A DNA stretch of 64,000 nt from Notospermus geniculatus (taxonomy: Eukaryota; Nemertea; Pilidiophora; Heteronemertea; Lineidae). A program made the position numbers and the translations under genes. Shown piece by piece: positions 32,044-43,315 of the stretch; positions within the stretch are counted from its first letter, which is position 1, and the number at the start of each line of letters is the position of its first letter. The stretch lies in the NCBI GenBank assembly GCA_002633025.1, contig NMRB01000189.1, positions 350,979 to 414,978 on the forward strand, written 5' to 3'. The notes beneath the pieces were generated by a model. That model was not told where the DNA came from, searched no databases, and saw only the letters and a program-made list of their open reading frames with translations.

Positions 32044-33411
32044 GGGTCATTCCATGCCAACTCACTCACTTTTTACGGCGACCCTCTCCGATTTCCATTA
32101 TTTTTGGTATGCTGGGGGGTCCTCCAGAGAAACTCACAAATACCAATTTTCAGCTCCTTCTGACCTCTTAACGCGGAGATAGAGTACTTCAAAGATTTGA
32201 CTGATTTTAATGGCGAAGTGGACCCTGAATGACAAAACTGGTGATAACTCAATCAGTTCTTGACCGATTCTTACAAAATTGGTACCAATGGATGGAGGAG
32301 AAAATTTCTTTCCGTTGATATGTAACTCTATGACCTTCCTTGATGTTTGACCTCTCAAGGTCATTTGACGTGACCTTGACCTTTGACCTACTTTTTCAGG
32401 AATTACCACACCTTTAATTTTTTTGAAATTTTGTGTACAGGTAGACTGACATCTAGTTAAGATGTTTGCAAAATTTGATTTTGGAGAATTGATTTCTTCT
32501 TGTGGAATTCGATAAAAGACCTCTTGTATACAGGGCGAATCATAGAAAACTGAAAGTTTTATTTTAATTGCCAGGGAAAATACTGATTTTTTTTCCCAAG
32601 AATCCTGGGTTTTACATAATCATGATGTCGTTCCTAGTGAGTTAGCAATAGATGAAATAAAACAATACGATCTGGTGGGCCTTTTGTGCAAAGCATAATT
32701 ATAGTGCATTCAATCCAAAAGGTCTCTTCTGTAGATTACGTAAGTTTAAGCACTGTGTATACATCTAGGTATTTGTACTCAAAATGAGAGCTTTTTACTC
32801 AGATTCATTCGTGTTAAAACATTTTGTCCACGCCTGCCCATAGGTCTTCTGAAAAGTAGAAAATAGAGTTCAACATCCAATACTGAACGTGGGCCTTCAT
32901 GAATTTAAAGTCTAGGCCCTAACTACAGTTACTCTTCGAGATTCTCCTGAATTAGAATAACGTTTACTAGTAGGCCTAACTGCCGTTCCCTTCACCGAGT
33001 AAAATGCATGGAGTTTCTGTGTTCCACTGATAGTAACTAATTGTTCAAGTCTTGCTTTCAGTATCGCTTCGTGCTTTGAAATATCGTCCTTGGAGCAGAA
33101 CAAAGTGGTCACACCAGTAAGATTTTCTTTCACCCATTCATATAATTTATATTGTGCGGATGCACCATCTGGAAAATAGAATACCTTCTTCAGGTCCAAC
33201 ATTGTCTTAAAGCCGACGTGAACGAACAAAAAGCCCCCATGCGACGAGCAAGAGAATTGCAAACGCCCTGTAAACGCCTCTAACGAAGGCTCAGAACATG
33301 ATATACCCCACGACGCCAGGAGGGCGCCACCTTATTTGGCTTAGAGCTTTCGAGGTGTCAACATCCTCTGAGTTCCTGCTGAACACTTTTTTGAAAGAAA
33401 AAAATTTAGAA

Positions 33412-33487
33412 CCAGCTGGGAATCGAACCCACGCCTTGTTATCTCTGTTCCACGGTCTTCCCCATTCGGCCACCGAACTTGTTGGAA
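33412..33487 (-). other. tRNA-like sequence (pol III A and B boxes), minus strand
   Basis: On the minus strand TGGCCGAATGGGG resembles an A box and GGGTTCGATTCCC is a B box, ~38 bp apart as in a tRNA-derived unit. The acceptor and anticodon stems do not pair well, so it is a tRNA-derived relic rather than a gene. Confidence 0.45.
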
Positions 33488-33587
33488 GGCGTCTCATGTT
33501 TTCTCTTATTCATAGTATTATCACATATGTCGAAGGTCTACGTCTATGACAAACACAAAAATGACAGTTCCTGACTGCTCCTGACAG

Positions 33588-33661
33588 TTGGCTCGTCGGC
33601 CGAGTGGATAGAGTGGTGGATTACAAATCAGAAGGTCGACGGTTCGAATCCCGTCTAAACG
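33588..33661 (+). other. tRNA-like sequence (pol III A and B boxes), plus strand
   Basis: GGCCGAGTGGATAGAG resembles an A box and GGTTCGAATCCCG is a consensus B box. The anticodon stem pairs poorly (loop TTACAAA). It lies head-to-head with the minus-strand relic, about 100 bp away, at the centre of the foldback element. Confidence 0.45.
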
Positions 33662-35007
33662 ACTACATTTTTTTTCTTTGAGTAGTGTAAGAGGTATCCG
33701 GAGATGTTGACAGCTCTGTTGCCTGAAGGCAAATAAGGTGGCGCCCTCCTGGTGTCGTGAGGTCTATCATGTTCTCAGCCTTCGTTTGAGGTGTTTGCAG
33801 GGCGTTTGCAATTCTCTTGCTCGTCGCATGCTCATTCTCTTGCTCATTCTCTTGCTCGTCGCATCATCATATTTCATCATACATTGTTCAAAACAGCATC
33901 ATAAACTTGTATGATGATGTACAAGTTTGTTGTGGATTTCTATGTACAGTCCAACATTCATGGACATTTGTATGATGAAGTATGATGGAGAAAGGATAAT
34001 GTTGGATGCTGTTCAGGTTTGTTGGGAAAACCGTCCACACGATCATACATTTTTCCATGAACATCATCATACAATTTTTTGGGATGTTGTGCCTTTGTTG
34101 GCAAGATGAAACATGCAGCTAAAAATGTGAACAAGGGAAAACAGTCCACACGATCATACATTTGTCCATGAACATCATCATACAAATGTATGATGATGTT
34201 TTGAACAAATGTATGATCGTGTAGACGGGCCTTAACACTAATGAATCTGAGTAAAACGCTCTCATTTTTAGTTCAAGTACCTAGATGTACAGTACATGTA
34301 CGCAATCTTTAAACTTACGTGCTCTACAGACCTTTTTTGAACTCAATGCACTATAATATGCATTGCCCAAGGACCACCAGATCTTATTGTTTTATTTCAT
34401 CTATTGCTCACTCACTTGGAAAGACACCATGATTATGTGAACCCAGAATGCTTGGGAAAAAATCAGTATTTTCCCTGGCAATTAAAATAAAACTTTCAGT
34501 TTTCTATGATTCACCCTGTATACAAGAGGTCTTTTATCGAATTCTACGTGAAGAAATCAATTTGTCCAAAATCAAATTTTGCAAACATCTTAACTAGATG
34601 TCAGTCTACCTGTACACAAAATTTCAAAAAAATTAAAGGTGTGGTAATTCCTGTAAAAGTAGGTCAAAGGTCAAGGTCACGTCAAATGACCTTGAGAGGT
34701 CAAACATCAAGGAAGGTCATTGATTTACATATCAACAGAAAGAGAATTTTCTCCTCCATCTATTGGTACCAATTTTGTAAGAATCAGTCAAGAACTGATT
34801 GAGTTATCACCAGTTTTGTCATTCAGGGTCCACTTCGCCATTAAAATCAGTCAAATCTTTGAAGTACTCTATCTCCGCGTTAAGAGGTCAGAAGGAGCTG
34901 AAAATTGGTATTTGTGAGTTTCTCTGGAGGACCCCCCAGCATACCAAAAATAATGGAAATCGGAGACGGCCACCGTAAAAAGTGAGTGAGTTGACATGGA
35001 ATGACCC

Positions 35008-35399
35008 ACTTGCAAAAGTCACCACACCAGATTTGGGAATTGTATCCCAAAAACTCTTTGTCTGCCCATCCACCAGCAGTTGATTGAGGTCAGTGATTCT
35101 GTAATGGTTTCAGTAGCGATTTGCCCAGTTGTGATGTTAACCAGCTCGTTGGGGATGCTGCCTAAATCAAAAGGATCCTGGCAGTGATCTGTGATGTAGT
35201 TCTTGACGGAAGTGACATCTGCCTTGTCTCCTGATATTCTTGCTTGGCCAAGTTCACTGTGTAGCCGCACATGAGCTGCGTTGTCGTAGAGTTGCTGAAA
35301 GGCATCTGAGTACTCTCCTGACACATGTCGTGTTAGCAACCAACGCATGAGTGCTGTTTTTCGGAGGGTGAAGCCAATGACACCACCACTACCCTTTGC
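35008..35399 (-). pseudogene. Duplicated segment of the nuclease gene
   Basis: This segment repeats 36264-36655 almost base for base (SINCWWMGRQ to ALMRWLLTRHVSG on the minus strand). With 31956-32043 it forms a copy of 36177-36655, so a ~480-bp stretch of the gene is duplicated on both sides of the 35400-36176 insert. Confidence 0.85.
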
Positions 35400-36176
35400 C
35401 GAGAAGGGTTCACTAGTCCGAAGGTTCAGTAGTCCGCAAGTTCACTAGTCCGAAGGTCCACTAGTCCGAAGGTTCAGTAGTCCGAAAATTAAGGTTCACT
35501 GGTCCGAAGGTTCACTAGTCCGAAGGTCCACTAGTCCGAAGGTTCAGTAGTCCGAAAGTCCACTAAATCGATGGTCCACTAGTCCGAAAGCTGACTGGTC
35601 AATTGGATGGATTCGGCAGCGGATGTGTTGTGAGCTAAAAGTAGATGAGGGTGGGATGGGGCGACTGGATGGGTCAGAATTAAGTGGGAAAGTACAGGTG
35701 GATCATTATTAATATCAGCGCCTACTCCCTTGAGTTAATGTGGACATCCACTTTGCGTATAGTGTCGGAGATGTTTTTTAAAACATCCTAAGGGCCGTAT
35801 TCTAGAAGCTTCCTTAAGTGTATGGTCGACCTTTAGCTATTGTTTGCAGGGTAGAATACAATAGATTAAGGTCGACCTTACAATTAAGGAAGCTTCTAGA
35901 ATACGGCCCTATATATCTCTCTGATATCCATATCGGTTAAAGACCACCGATTGACCTATATTATTTGGAGGCGACGTCGCAGACGTTCGATCCATAAAGG
36001 CTCGTTACTACGATGGTGTCGACGTCATTGTCTGCGATCAAGGCTTGTGATTGGTTGCGAGTGGGTTTCTCTTTGGCGCAAAAACATTTTACGATTTCAC
36101 GTTACGTGAAATAATCTAGGTCACATCGGTAGCTCATCTCCTTTAACAAAGGTCGACAGCCGTCTGTATGTAATTT
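35400..36176. repeat. Insert: GTTCACTAGTCCGAAG minisatellite and a small MITE
   Basis: 35405-35590 is a ~15-bp minisatellite (TTCACTAGTCCGAAGG variants). 35791-35910 is a palindromic MITE with GGGCCGTATTCTAGAAGCTT ends. The rest (35911-36176) has no identifiable feature. The insert separates two copies of the same gene segment. Confidence 0.8.
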
Positions 36177-37405
36177 CGCAACTGATAAAAGGCGACGGAA
36201 GAGTACCTCTGGGTCCAGGACCATTTTCCTCTCTTTATCAAATGACAATGCCTTCTTCATACTTGCAAAAGTCACCACACCAGATTTGGGAATTGTATCC
36301 CAAAAACTCTTTGTCTGCCCATCCACCAGCAGTTGATTGAGGTCAGTGATTCTGTAATGGTTTCAGTAGCGATTTGCCCAGTTGTGATGTTAACCAGCTC
36401 GTTGGGGATGCTGCCTAAATCAAAAGGATCCTGGCAATGATCTGTGATGTAGTTCTTGACGGAAGTGACATCTGCCTTGTCTCTTGATATTCTTGCTTGG
36501 CCAAGTTCACTGTGTAGCCGCACATGAGCTGCGTTGTCGTAGAGTTGCTGAAAGGCATCTGAGTACTCTCCTGACACATGTCGTGTTAGCAACCAACGCA
36601 TGAGTGCTGTTTTTCGGAGGGTGAAGCCAATGACGCCACCACTACCCTTTGCCTCCCTGTTGATGGTCTGTTCTAGGGCTTGGTCAGTGGGCACACTGTT
36701 GAATTTCATCTTTTTGGAGCGCCGAACAACAAAACCTCCTCCGGCCATAAAACTTTGCATTTGCGGTTGCCTACTTTCGAGCTGTCGCATCTCCGAGACG
36801 TATACAGGCGTATACCGGGTGTAGTTTGTTCTGTCAGCCAAAATGAAATACGGAACAGTTTCCATCACTGCATCAAGGTGAAGTTCGAAGTCTGCCTCTT
36901 TGTCTGCCCTGACAAGGCGTAGGAGAACATCGCCAGCCTTGAGGAAACTGTCCCAGTACTTGAAAGTGGATGACTGCTTATTACCAATGGACCGGAACTG
37001 TTCGAGAGTGTCTGTCAGTCTTGAGATCCTGTTCTCTAATTGTTGGCAAATTGAAGAACAACTGGTTTCATCACTCATCTGAATGCTATCATGAAGCTTA
37101 ACAGCAAGAGTGTTCGCTTCATCATCAATCCAAGGCAAACCATTCTTTTTGGCAAACGATCCTGCAGCCGACAAGAATAGGTGCGTCATTGCTTCATGGG
37201 CAACATTGACTCCCCGAATACCTCTTGCATAGTGTTTGCCTTGCATCATCAGCTGAGCAGTGGCAGGGGCATAGACACCTGATGACGTGAGGATATCAAG
37301 AAGGCCGCCATCTCCGTACAACTTTCCAACGCTGGCAAGGAAGGTCATGATGAGATGCATCCCACAAAGCCTCATTGTAACTTGGTCTTGCAAATCTTGT
37401 TTTGC
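36177..37405 (-). pseudogene. Nuclease-element gene, central region
   Basis: The main frame (37393-36272) has MRLCGMHLIMTFLASVG, YGDGGLLDIL, a GKHYARGIRG block and MRWLLTRHVSGEY. These recur in large uncharacterised proteins of the same type in other invertebrates, as far as I recall. Frameshifts lie near 36310-36325 (into the frame with SFWDTIPKSGVVTF) and near 37400. 36177-36263 encode KALSFDKERKMVLDPEV, the link to the nuclease domain, and stop at the boundary of the 35400-36176 insert. The function of the region is unknown. Confidence 0.6.
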
Positions 37406-37956
37406 CCAGAGTATTTACTGTAAATTGCAAGGTCTGCTGTGATCAAAATATGGGACTGGCCGCGTGACATAGCAATAGAAATCAACTGTAATATTGCTGT
37501 GTATACTGTATTGAAGTCTGATGGAGGTGCTTGGATGAAGGGCAATTATCTTACAATGGCAAGTGGAATTTCAGATTCGGTGACCAATGCATTGAATCCT
37601 GACCATGCCGGAAAAGCGTCCATTCCATCAATATTTCGACAGATTTTCCACACCAAATCTCGAAGCTCTCCTTGTTTGTAGGAATCTGTTTTACTGACAC
37701 TAAAAACAGAGTTGTCTGTAGTGCGCTGTGGTTCAGCTCGTTGGTGGGGTTTGTTGAAGACAGACAGTTCGATATCTGTGCATTTTGAAAACAGAGTTGT
37801 CTGTAGTGCGCTGTGGTTCAGCTCGTTGGTGGGGTTTGTTGAAGACAGACAGTTCGATATCTGTGCATTTTGAAACATCCAAAACCCTGTTCTTGGACCT
37901 TGGGACACCCGGCATGACATCTGCGCTCAGAGTTCTCTGATAGAGTACGGCTGCCA
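37406..37956 (-). pseudogene. Nuclease-element gene, damaged linker with 84-bp tandem duplication
   Basis: Reading continues in two frames: AAVLYQRTLSADVMPG after a frameshift at ~37955, and later PSDFNTVYTAILQLISIAM. A stop (TAA) lies at 37546-37548. 37706-37874 holds two copies of an 84-bp unit encoding CTDIELSVFNKPHQRAEPQ, a very recent tandem duplication. Confidence 0.6.
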
Positions 37957-39495
37957 TAGCATGAGTGTTGATTTGCCATCAAGTGTTTCTTCATTCTGAT
38001 CGAAGTTATCAATGGCTGCGTCTACTATCGTATTCTTGTCCTCTGCTTTGAACTCAACGATTCCACGTGGAATGTAAGTGCTCTCATGTTGTTGGTCGTT
38101 CTCTGCCACCGACGTGAGGAAACGCCTGACCTCATCGTATGAAATGGAATAGCCGAGTTCATGTAACCCTTCTATCAATTGACGACTTCCAAATTTGTGG
38201 TGCATTTGGATACCAAGACCAAAACTGATAGGGGTGGCAATGTTATGACTCAGACCAATAATGTGGTGACAGATTGCCAAGACCTCCAATAGATTTTCTG
38301 AATCACAATCACCAGTAAAGCTCATTGCACTTTCAAATGCTCTCTGTGAGGTACACCAAGATATAAAGTCAATGAGTGGTGTGGGAACAAATGATGAACA
38401 ATTTGCAATTCCTATTTCTCCACTAGAGGGGTAGCAATCAGAAATGAATGATACATTGGCTATAGAAGAGCGAACAACACCTGCAGCTCTGTGCAGTATT
38501 GCAGAATCATTCAGAACGGACTCGTTGTTTACAAAATCAATGCTACCATCTTCTGATTTCTCGAGTTGCAGGTTGTTAACTCGTTTTATGGCATCTCCCA
38601 GAGTGAGTTCCTGAGAACACATCAGGTCAGATTTACCAGACTGGGGTATGAAAAATAATCTGTCACCAAAATAACTCATCAATTTATCTTTCAATTTCCA
38701 CGATCTGTAGGACTCTGAGTCTGATACACCAAGAGTTTGCAAAATCTCAACAAATCTCGAGTTCATTTCAGAAAGCAGTAGCACAGACTTTTCATTGGAA
38801 AAAATGGCATTCTCCAGTTCATCACAGAATTGACGGAAACCCTTTTCAAATGGTGTCTCTAATTGTTCTTGTTCGGCCCTTGTCCTTGCTGCCTGAATAT
38901 TGCGTCGACTTATGTAAGCCGCATAGCAAGACCGATGGTAACTAGCATCGAATGCAAAAAGGTCAGTATATGCCAACATCCTGATCCTCATCTCCTCGTC
39001 GTGACGTTCCACAGCTGCACTGAGCACGTTTTCACGTGTGGATCTACCAGCACCAGTTGATATAGGAGTAAGTTTTTCATTGCGTTTGTAGGACTTACCA
39101 CACACAAAACATTGCGTTCTGATATTAAAGACAGCAGTTTCTGATCTTCGAAGTCTTGTTCCCATAGTGGCATTTTGATTCTGGCTTGTAGATGGGGATG
39201 GCTCCGAAGGTTCTCGACTTGCAACAAGTTGTACATTGCGCTTCGCTGTATATGATGCTCTGCAACGCCTGTGGTATGCTATTTTTACGTTACATGTACC
39301 AGCAGAGATTTCTTCTTGAAGAGGAGAAAGTCTTTCATAAACTGCATCTTTCCTTATCCGTGCTGCATTCAAAACTGTGCAGATACCATCTTGTGTCGGA
39401 TTCTTGGTTGCAGCTTCCTCAGAAAGTGGCCGATCACATATGATGCAATTACTGGTTTTAAGTTTCTTCCTTGGAGGTTCAAAATCTTCTTCCAT
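37927..39495 (-). CDS. Nuclease-element gene, N-terminal part with two Cys/His modules
   Basis: The ATG at 39495 opens a 522-codon frame. Module 1 is CIICDRPL with a downstream YHRRCRASY; module 2 is CFVCGKSYKRNEKL with YHRSCYAAY. Both have the CxxC...HxxC spacing of treble-clef or BED-like zinc sites. A long helical region follows, then CHHIIGLSHNIATPISFGLG and a terminal IPRGIVEFKAEDKNTIV segment before the frameshift at ~37955. The modules probably bind DNA or RNA (inference). About 550 bp separate the start from the right TIR, a space for a promoter. Confidence 0.65.
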   Translation of the reverse strand: MEEDFEPPRKKLKTSNCIICDRPLSEEAATKNPTQDGICTVLNAARIRKDAVYERLSPLQEEISAGTCNVKIAYHRRCRASYTAKRNVQLVASREPSEPSPSTSQNQNATMGTRLRRSETAVFNIRTQCFVCGKSYKRNEKLTPISTGAGRSTRENVLSAAVERHDEEMRIRMLAYTDLFAFDASYHRSCYAAYISRRNIQAARTRAEQEQLETPFEKGFRQFCDELENAIFSNEKSVLLLSEMNSRFVEILQTLGVSDSESYRSWKLKDKLMSYFGDRLFFIPQSGKSDLMCSQELTLGDAIKRVNNLQLEKSEDGSIDFVNNESVLNDSAILHRAAGVVRSSIANVSFISDCYPSSGEIGIANCSSFVPTPLIDFISWCTSQRAFESAMSFTGDCDSENLLEVLAICHHIIGLSHNIATPISFGLGIQMHHKFGSRQLIEGLHELGYSISYDEVRRFLTSVAENDQQHESTYIPRGIVEFKAEDKNTIVDAAIDNFDQNEETLDGKSTLMLWQPYSIREL

Positions 39496-40049
39496 TCTTC
39501 GTTAAAGCCTATGAAATGTTTTTGAATAAATCAATGACAAAAATATACAGTGGTCTGGGAGATGTCAAATCTTAGATTTTTGTGGAATTAGCATTCCATA
39601 TACTTCCTCTGACATTTCAATGAGGGGGGGGGGTCATTGGGAATCACTTTTTCCAACACCATCCCAACCAGTTTTTGCTATGTAGACATGAACACTGTGG
39701 GTCAGGGGATAATTTTTACCTTCACATTCCCAAGTGAGCACCTTCAAAGTGCATTAGAAGAGACATATTTGATATTGAAACTGTTGAAATGATGAGGGGA
39801 TTCTAAAGAAGACAATGTGCCCATTAAGTGCTGCCATCTATCTTTCTACAACATGTACAATTCTGTGGGAGACATTTCCAACATTAGTGTTGAAAATGAT
39901 CAGGCCAATGCCACATGTTTCTCTAATCGACCTGATAGGCCTACTTCCAGCCATACTATACATGTATTTACAAATGTACAATTCTTATAAAATGCTGCAA
40001 GAACCTTCGGAAGACCAACACAACTTACTTGCCAGACGTCCTCCACCTT
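39496..40049. other. 5' flank of the nuclease-element gene
   Basis: No second gene was found. It contains a poly-G run (39624-39634) and lies between the gene start and the right TIR; any promoter for the gene would be here. Confidence 0.5.
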
Positions 40050-40829
40050 GCATGAAATCACAACGAGAAAGTACAAAAAAAGTAAAAAAGGTCAAAATTT
40101 TCTTTTTGGGAGGGGGTCACGGACCCCCCCCCCCCCAGACACACATAGTATGTACCCACTAAAATTGGTTTCAATTGCATTTACATATTGCTGACAACAA
40201 AAAACCTGAAGCATATGTAGTCTAAACGTGATTTCATATCCACAGGATGAAATAATTGAAAGCTCACCCAACGTTAGATTTTTTGGGTGTTTCGGCAAAA
40301 ATGGGGTTAATCTGACCTTTTGAAGCCATATATCTATTCAAACAAATCATATATTTTTGGAAAGAGGACTTCAAGACGGTTATTTTCAAGCAAGTTTCCA
40401 GTTGTTATACCGCCTTGCATGGAACCAGTAGGAGAAAGTGCCGAAAAAATTTGCTAAAAAGGGCCGAATTTTGTTTTTTTGGGGGGGTTCCAGACCCCCC
40501 AAACAGTGTGTTTGCCGACTAAAATTGGTTTGGATTGCATCTATATGCTACTGCTGACAGCAAAACAACAGCAGCATATGAAGTTTAGACTTGATGCATG
40601 GCCTCAGGATTAAATAATGTAAAGGCCTATAAGGGTCAGATTTTAAGGGGTGTTTTGGCAAAGAAGGGGTTAAATGACCATGTTGTGCACAACTTTTCCA
40701 AAGTACAACATCATTTCTGAAAACTAGAGATGAAAAGCTACATTTTGACACCAATTTCAACTTGTTATACCCCCGGTAGGGGTATCTCCCTTTTCTAGAG
40801 CACTTTTTTGGTCTCTGCTGCTGGCCTAT
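40050..40829. repeat. Right terminal inverted repeat
   Basis: Inverted copy of 29296-30045, including both subrepeats; differences are mainly single bases and homopolymer lengths (poly-C at 40127-40137). Ends CTGCTGCTGGCCTA, then ~26 bp and GACGAGGGTAATTC. Confidence 0.85.
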
Positions 40830-40869
40830 TTCTGGGACCGTGGTAACTCCTCAAAAGACGAGGGTAATT

Positions 40870-42291
40870 CAAAGATGATGGTAACGTCGTAAAGCCTGTT
40901 TCCTTGTATTTGGGGCTATAAATGATATATACAGGGCTCCAGCCAGCATTAGCGTTTGCAGCAATTTGCTACATTTATTTTCTGAAGTGGCTCCTAAAAA
41001 TGCCATTTGCTGCGATTTTCTTAAAAACCACAATGTTTTTTTTGAGAATATACTTTGTAGATGACATTTTGGGGCCTATCAATTTATAAAATTGCGTCTG
41101 CAAAATTGCATAAACACAACAGATGCCCCCCCCCCGTACGCTGTCCATACGCAAGGCTGACAACCGCCTCCCACTAGCTGCGTGTATAATAATAACTTGA
41201 ATGATCCCCCCGGGATGACCCCAAATCAGCCCTGGCAAGAAAACAAAACCCTCAACGCAATGATTTATAGAGGTCAGTGTCGTCAAAGATAGAAAATATC
41301 AAAGAACCATTCAAGTGGTTCACCGAGATAGTCAACGTTACAAGTGACCCGACTGAAAGGTTATCAAAAAAGACATACTCTAGTTTCGTTCTTCTAAGGT
41401 TACTTTACTGAACACCCATATGACCGCCTCCCTTATTGAATATGCATGGCAAAACAAAGAACTGTTCAATGTGACTGACAGGCGAGGAGGGAAAGGGCTA
41501 TTGAAGACTCACTCATTGGTCAGTTATGTTGAAAAGAATCAATAAATTCTTTGTATGGTCTATATTGTGGGCTAGGCCTAAACCTACAGCATGAATATGT
41601 GAAGTAACCTTAGAAGAACGAAACTAGAGTATATCTGGCGTTCAGTTGAAATTTTCAAAACTTTTGTTCGTGTTTACCGCAGGGTTACAAGAGTTTTTCC
41701 ACTTGTACTTTGAACGTCTTCATTGTTTTTCAAGTGTGAGCTGGTCACGAAATAGGACTGCGAGTTTATGCCACGAGCATGACTTATAAGATATCAATCT
41801 TTATAATGAATATACGGTGACATGATTTTACTTGCCTCAAGTGGGTGACGGGGGGTGTAGAATAGTGGTCATTTGAAGAAGAAACGAAAAATAACTGAAA
41901 GGTTTTGTCGAGGAGGGGGTGGGGTCGATTTCCGGTTCATACGGGATTAATCATCCCGGGCTATGTGAATTCACGTCCAGTAAGCCGTGGTGCCTGTATC
42001 TTGTGCAAGAGCAAGTAAAAGACCCCATCCAAGAGATGAACATGAGTTGGCATAGCTTGAGATGGCCATTTCCATACTGTCAGGATGGCTGCGGTTTTAT
42101 GTCACTGCCATGACTGCACGCTCTCCTTCATTCAGGCTAAAGTCGGGACATAACAAGATATACAAATACACGTGAAATATTGGGGCGTCAGTCTTAGATT
42201 GTACGATAAGCGTGGGTTTACATGTAGGTGGTGAGAATAATTTGTCTTTCAATCGAAGGTTTCCTCCTACATATGACACAAAATATTATCC
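40870..42291. other. No gene; one MITE
   Basis: 41372-41640 is a MITE-like inverted pair (ACTCTAGTTTCGTTCTTCTA, right end its complement). Poly-C at 41128-41136. Otherwise unassigned. Confidence 0.6.
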
Positions 42292-42462
42292 AGGGGCCGG
42301 TTGCACAAAAGTTAAAAATCGCTGTTAGTTTATCTTGGCCATGTTGGCGTTAACGTATCCCAAAATGTATGTTTTGTAAATTAACACCAAGTTAGGAATT
42401 GTAACAGGAAAAGTTAAATTAACAGACTTTTATCTTTTTAACTTTTGTGCAACCGGGCCCTG
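42292..42462. mobile_element. MITE with GGGCCGGTTGCACAAAAG ends
   Basis: The left end GGGGCCGGTTGCACAAAAGT is inverted at the right end (ACTTTTGTGCAACCGGGCCC), with AGTTAAA/TTTAACT continuing the pairing. A 170-bp non-coding unit of a type common in animal genomes. Confidence 0.85.
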
Positions 42463-43315
42463 TATTACTGGACGGGTGTTCACATTCCTGACATGTGTCA
42501 TTCAATGTTTAAGTCACATCTCATTTGGGCACATCGTCATGCTACAAATCGTCCAGTCCTGCCAGTCATCCCTTGGAACAACCCTGTATGTGCCCAAGTT
42601 TCCTCGTAATATCTCAACATGTCCCGGTCTTGACCCAGACCTACGCACCACTTCCATGAGGTGCCCTGCCCGTGTGCGAACCAACATTAAAGCGAATGGC
42701 TCGCAGGGTTTGTTTTGATTTTTAGTAGTACCTCCCATAGATAGTGAACCTAGTCTACAGGCAAAGCCGTGCTCCAGTCATAGGCAAAACCTGTGCAAAT
42801 ATGCGAACGTGCACCTGGGACGAGGTTCCATTAAAAATTGGTTAAAATGGGTTAATGACATTTTCAAATTCAGTCGGTCAAAATGTACATATATTTCGAA
42901 GCGGCAGATTTTGCAGAATACGCCTGCGAAGTTTGGCTGTCTAATGCACTTCCCATTCAAATAAAATCCTTCTTTCGCCTTTTTCTCAAAACGGCGCTTG
43001 ATTTGAGGACATGTCAACAAACAACTGTCAACAAACCCCGCGAGCCATTTGCTTTAACAAGTCGTAGATCACGTGAGATGATAGTTACGTCAACTAAATA
43101 TTGATAAACCACAAGACGATGTGTCCTACAAGTCACTCAAAGAGAAACGGTCGTCGATGTTTCACTGAGATAACGTTGAGTCAAGTCTTTGTACACTATC
43201 TCGCATTTGACCTTTTGGATTTAAGGAAGAGTACTAAAGGTAAGGAGGGATTTTCACCTTTCCCCAATTTGCATTTTATGATATATGTAATTCGTATTTT
43301 CCTCACTAGGCAATG
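42463..43315. repeat. Inverted segment pair, otherwise unassigned
   Basis: TTAAAGCGAATGGCTCGCAG at 42689 is inverted at ~43030-43058 (CGAGCCATTTGCTTTAA), with AAACAAACC-type flanks. The ~310 bp between have no feature. Confidence 0.5.

Larger units (their letters stand above)
32044..35007. mobile_element. Foldback element inserted in the nuclease gene
   Basis: The ends GGGTCATTCCATG and CATGGAATGACCC are complementary. Arms of ~740 bp (32044-32815 and 34225-35007) follow, with a second palindromic layer in the centre (33180-33400 against 33680-33850). ACTT at 32040-32043 and 35008-35011 gives a 4-bp TSD. The uninterrupted site is preserved at 36257-36270 in a duplicate of the gene segment. 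No transposase was seen. Confidence 0.9.
29296..40829 (-). mobile_element. TIR-bounded element encoding a PIN/FEN1-like nuclease
   Basis: Arms of about 750 bp (29296 to ~30045 and ~40050 to 40829) are inverted copies. Each starts TAGGCCAGCAGCAG, and TACCCCTACCGG then GGTATAACAAGTTGAAATTGG follow further in. Each arm contains two diverged ~355-bp subrepeats sharing the CCAAAACACCCCT and GGGGGGTCTG blocks. Between them lies a single long minus-strand gene (30462-39495). GACGAGGGTAATTC directly flanks both ends (29277, 40856) and could be a long TSD, although the left side has a second copy. No DDE transposase, reverse transcriptase or tyrosine recombinase motif was seen. The superfamily is unknown to me. 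Confidence 0.65.

Noticed and set aside
33412-33661. Functional tRNA genes
   Set aside because: A and B boxes are present, but acceptor and anticodon stems do not pair; tRNA-derived relics only.
29243-40870. GACGAGGGTAATTC as a certain target-site duplication
   Set aside because: Two copies lie on the left side 34 bp apart and a 14-bp TSD would be unusual, so it is reported only as a possibility.
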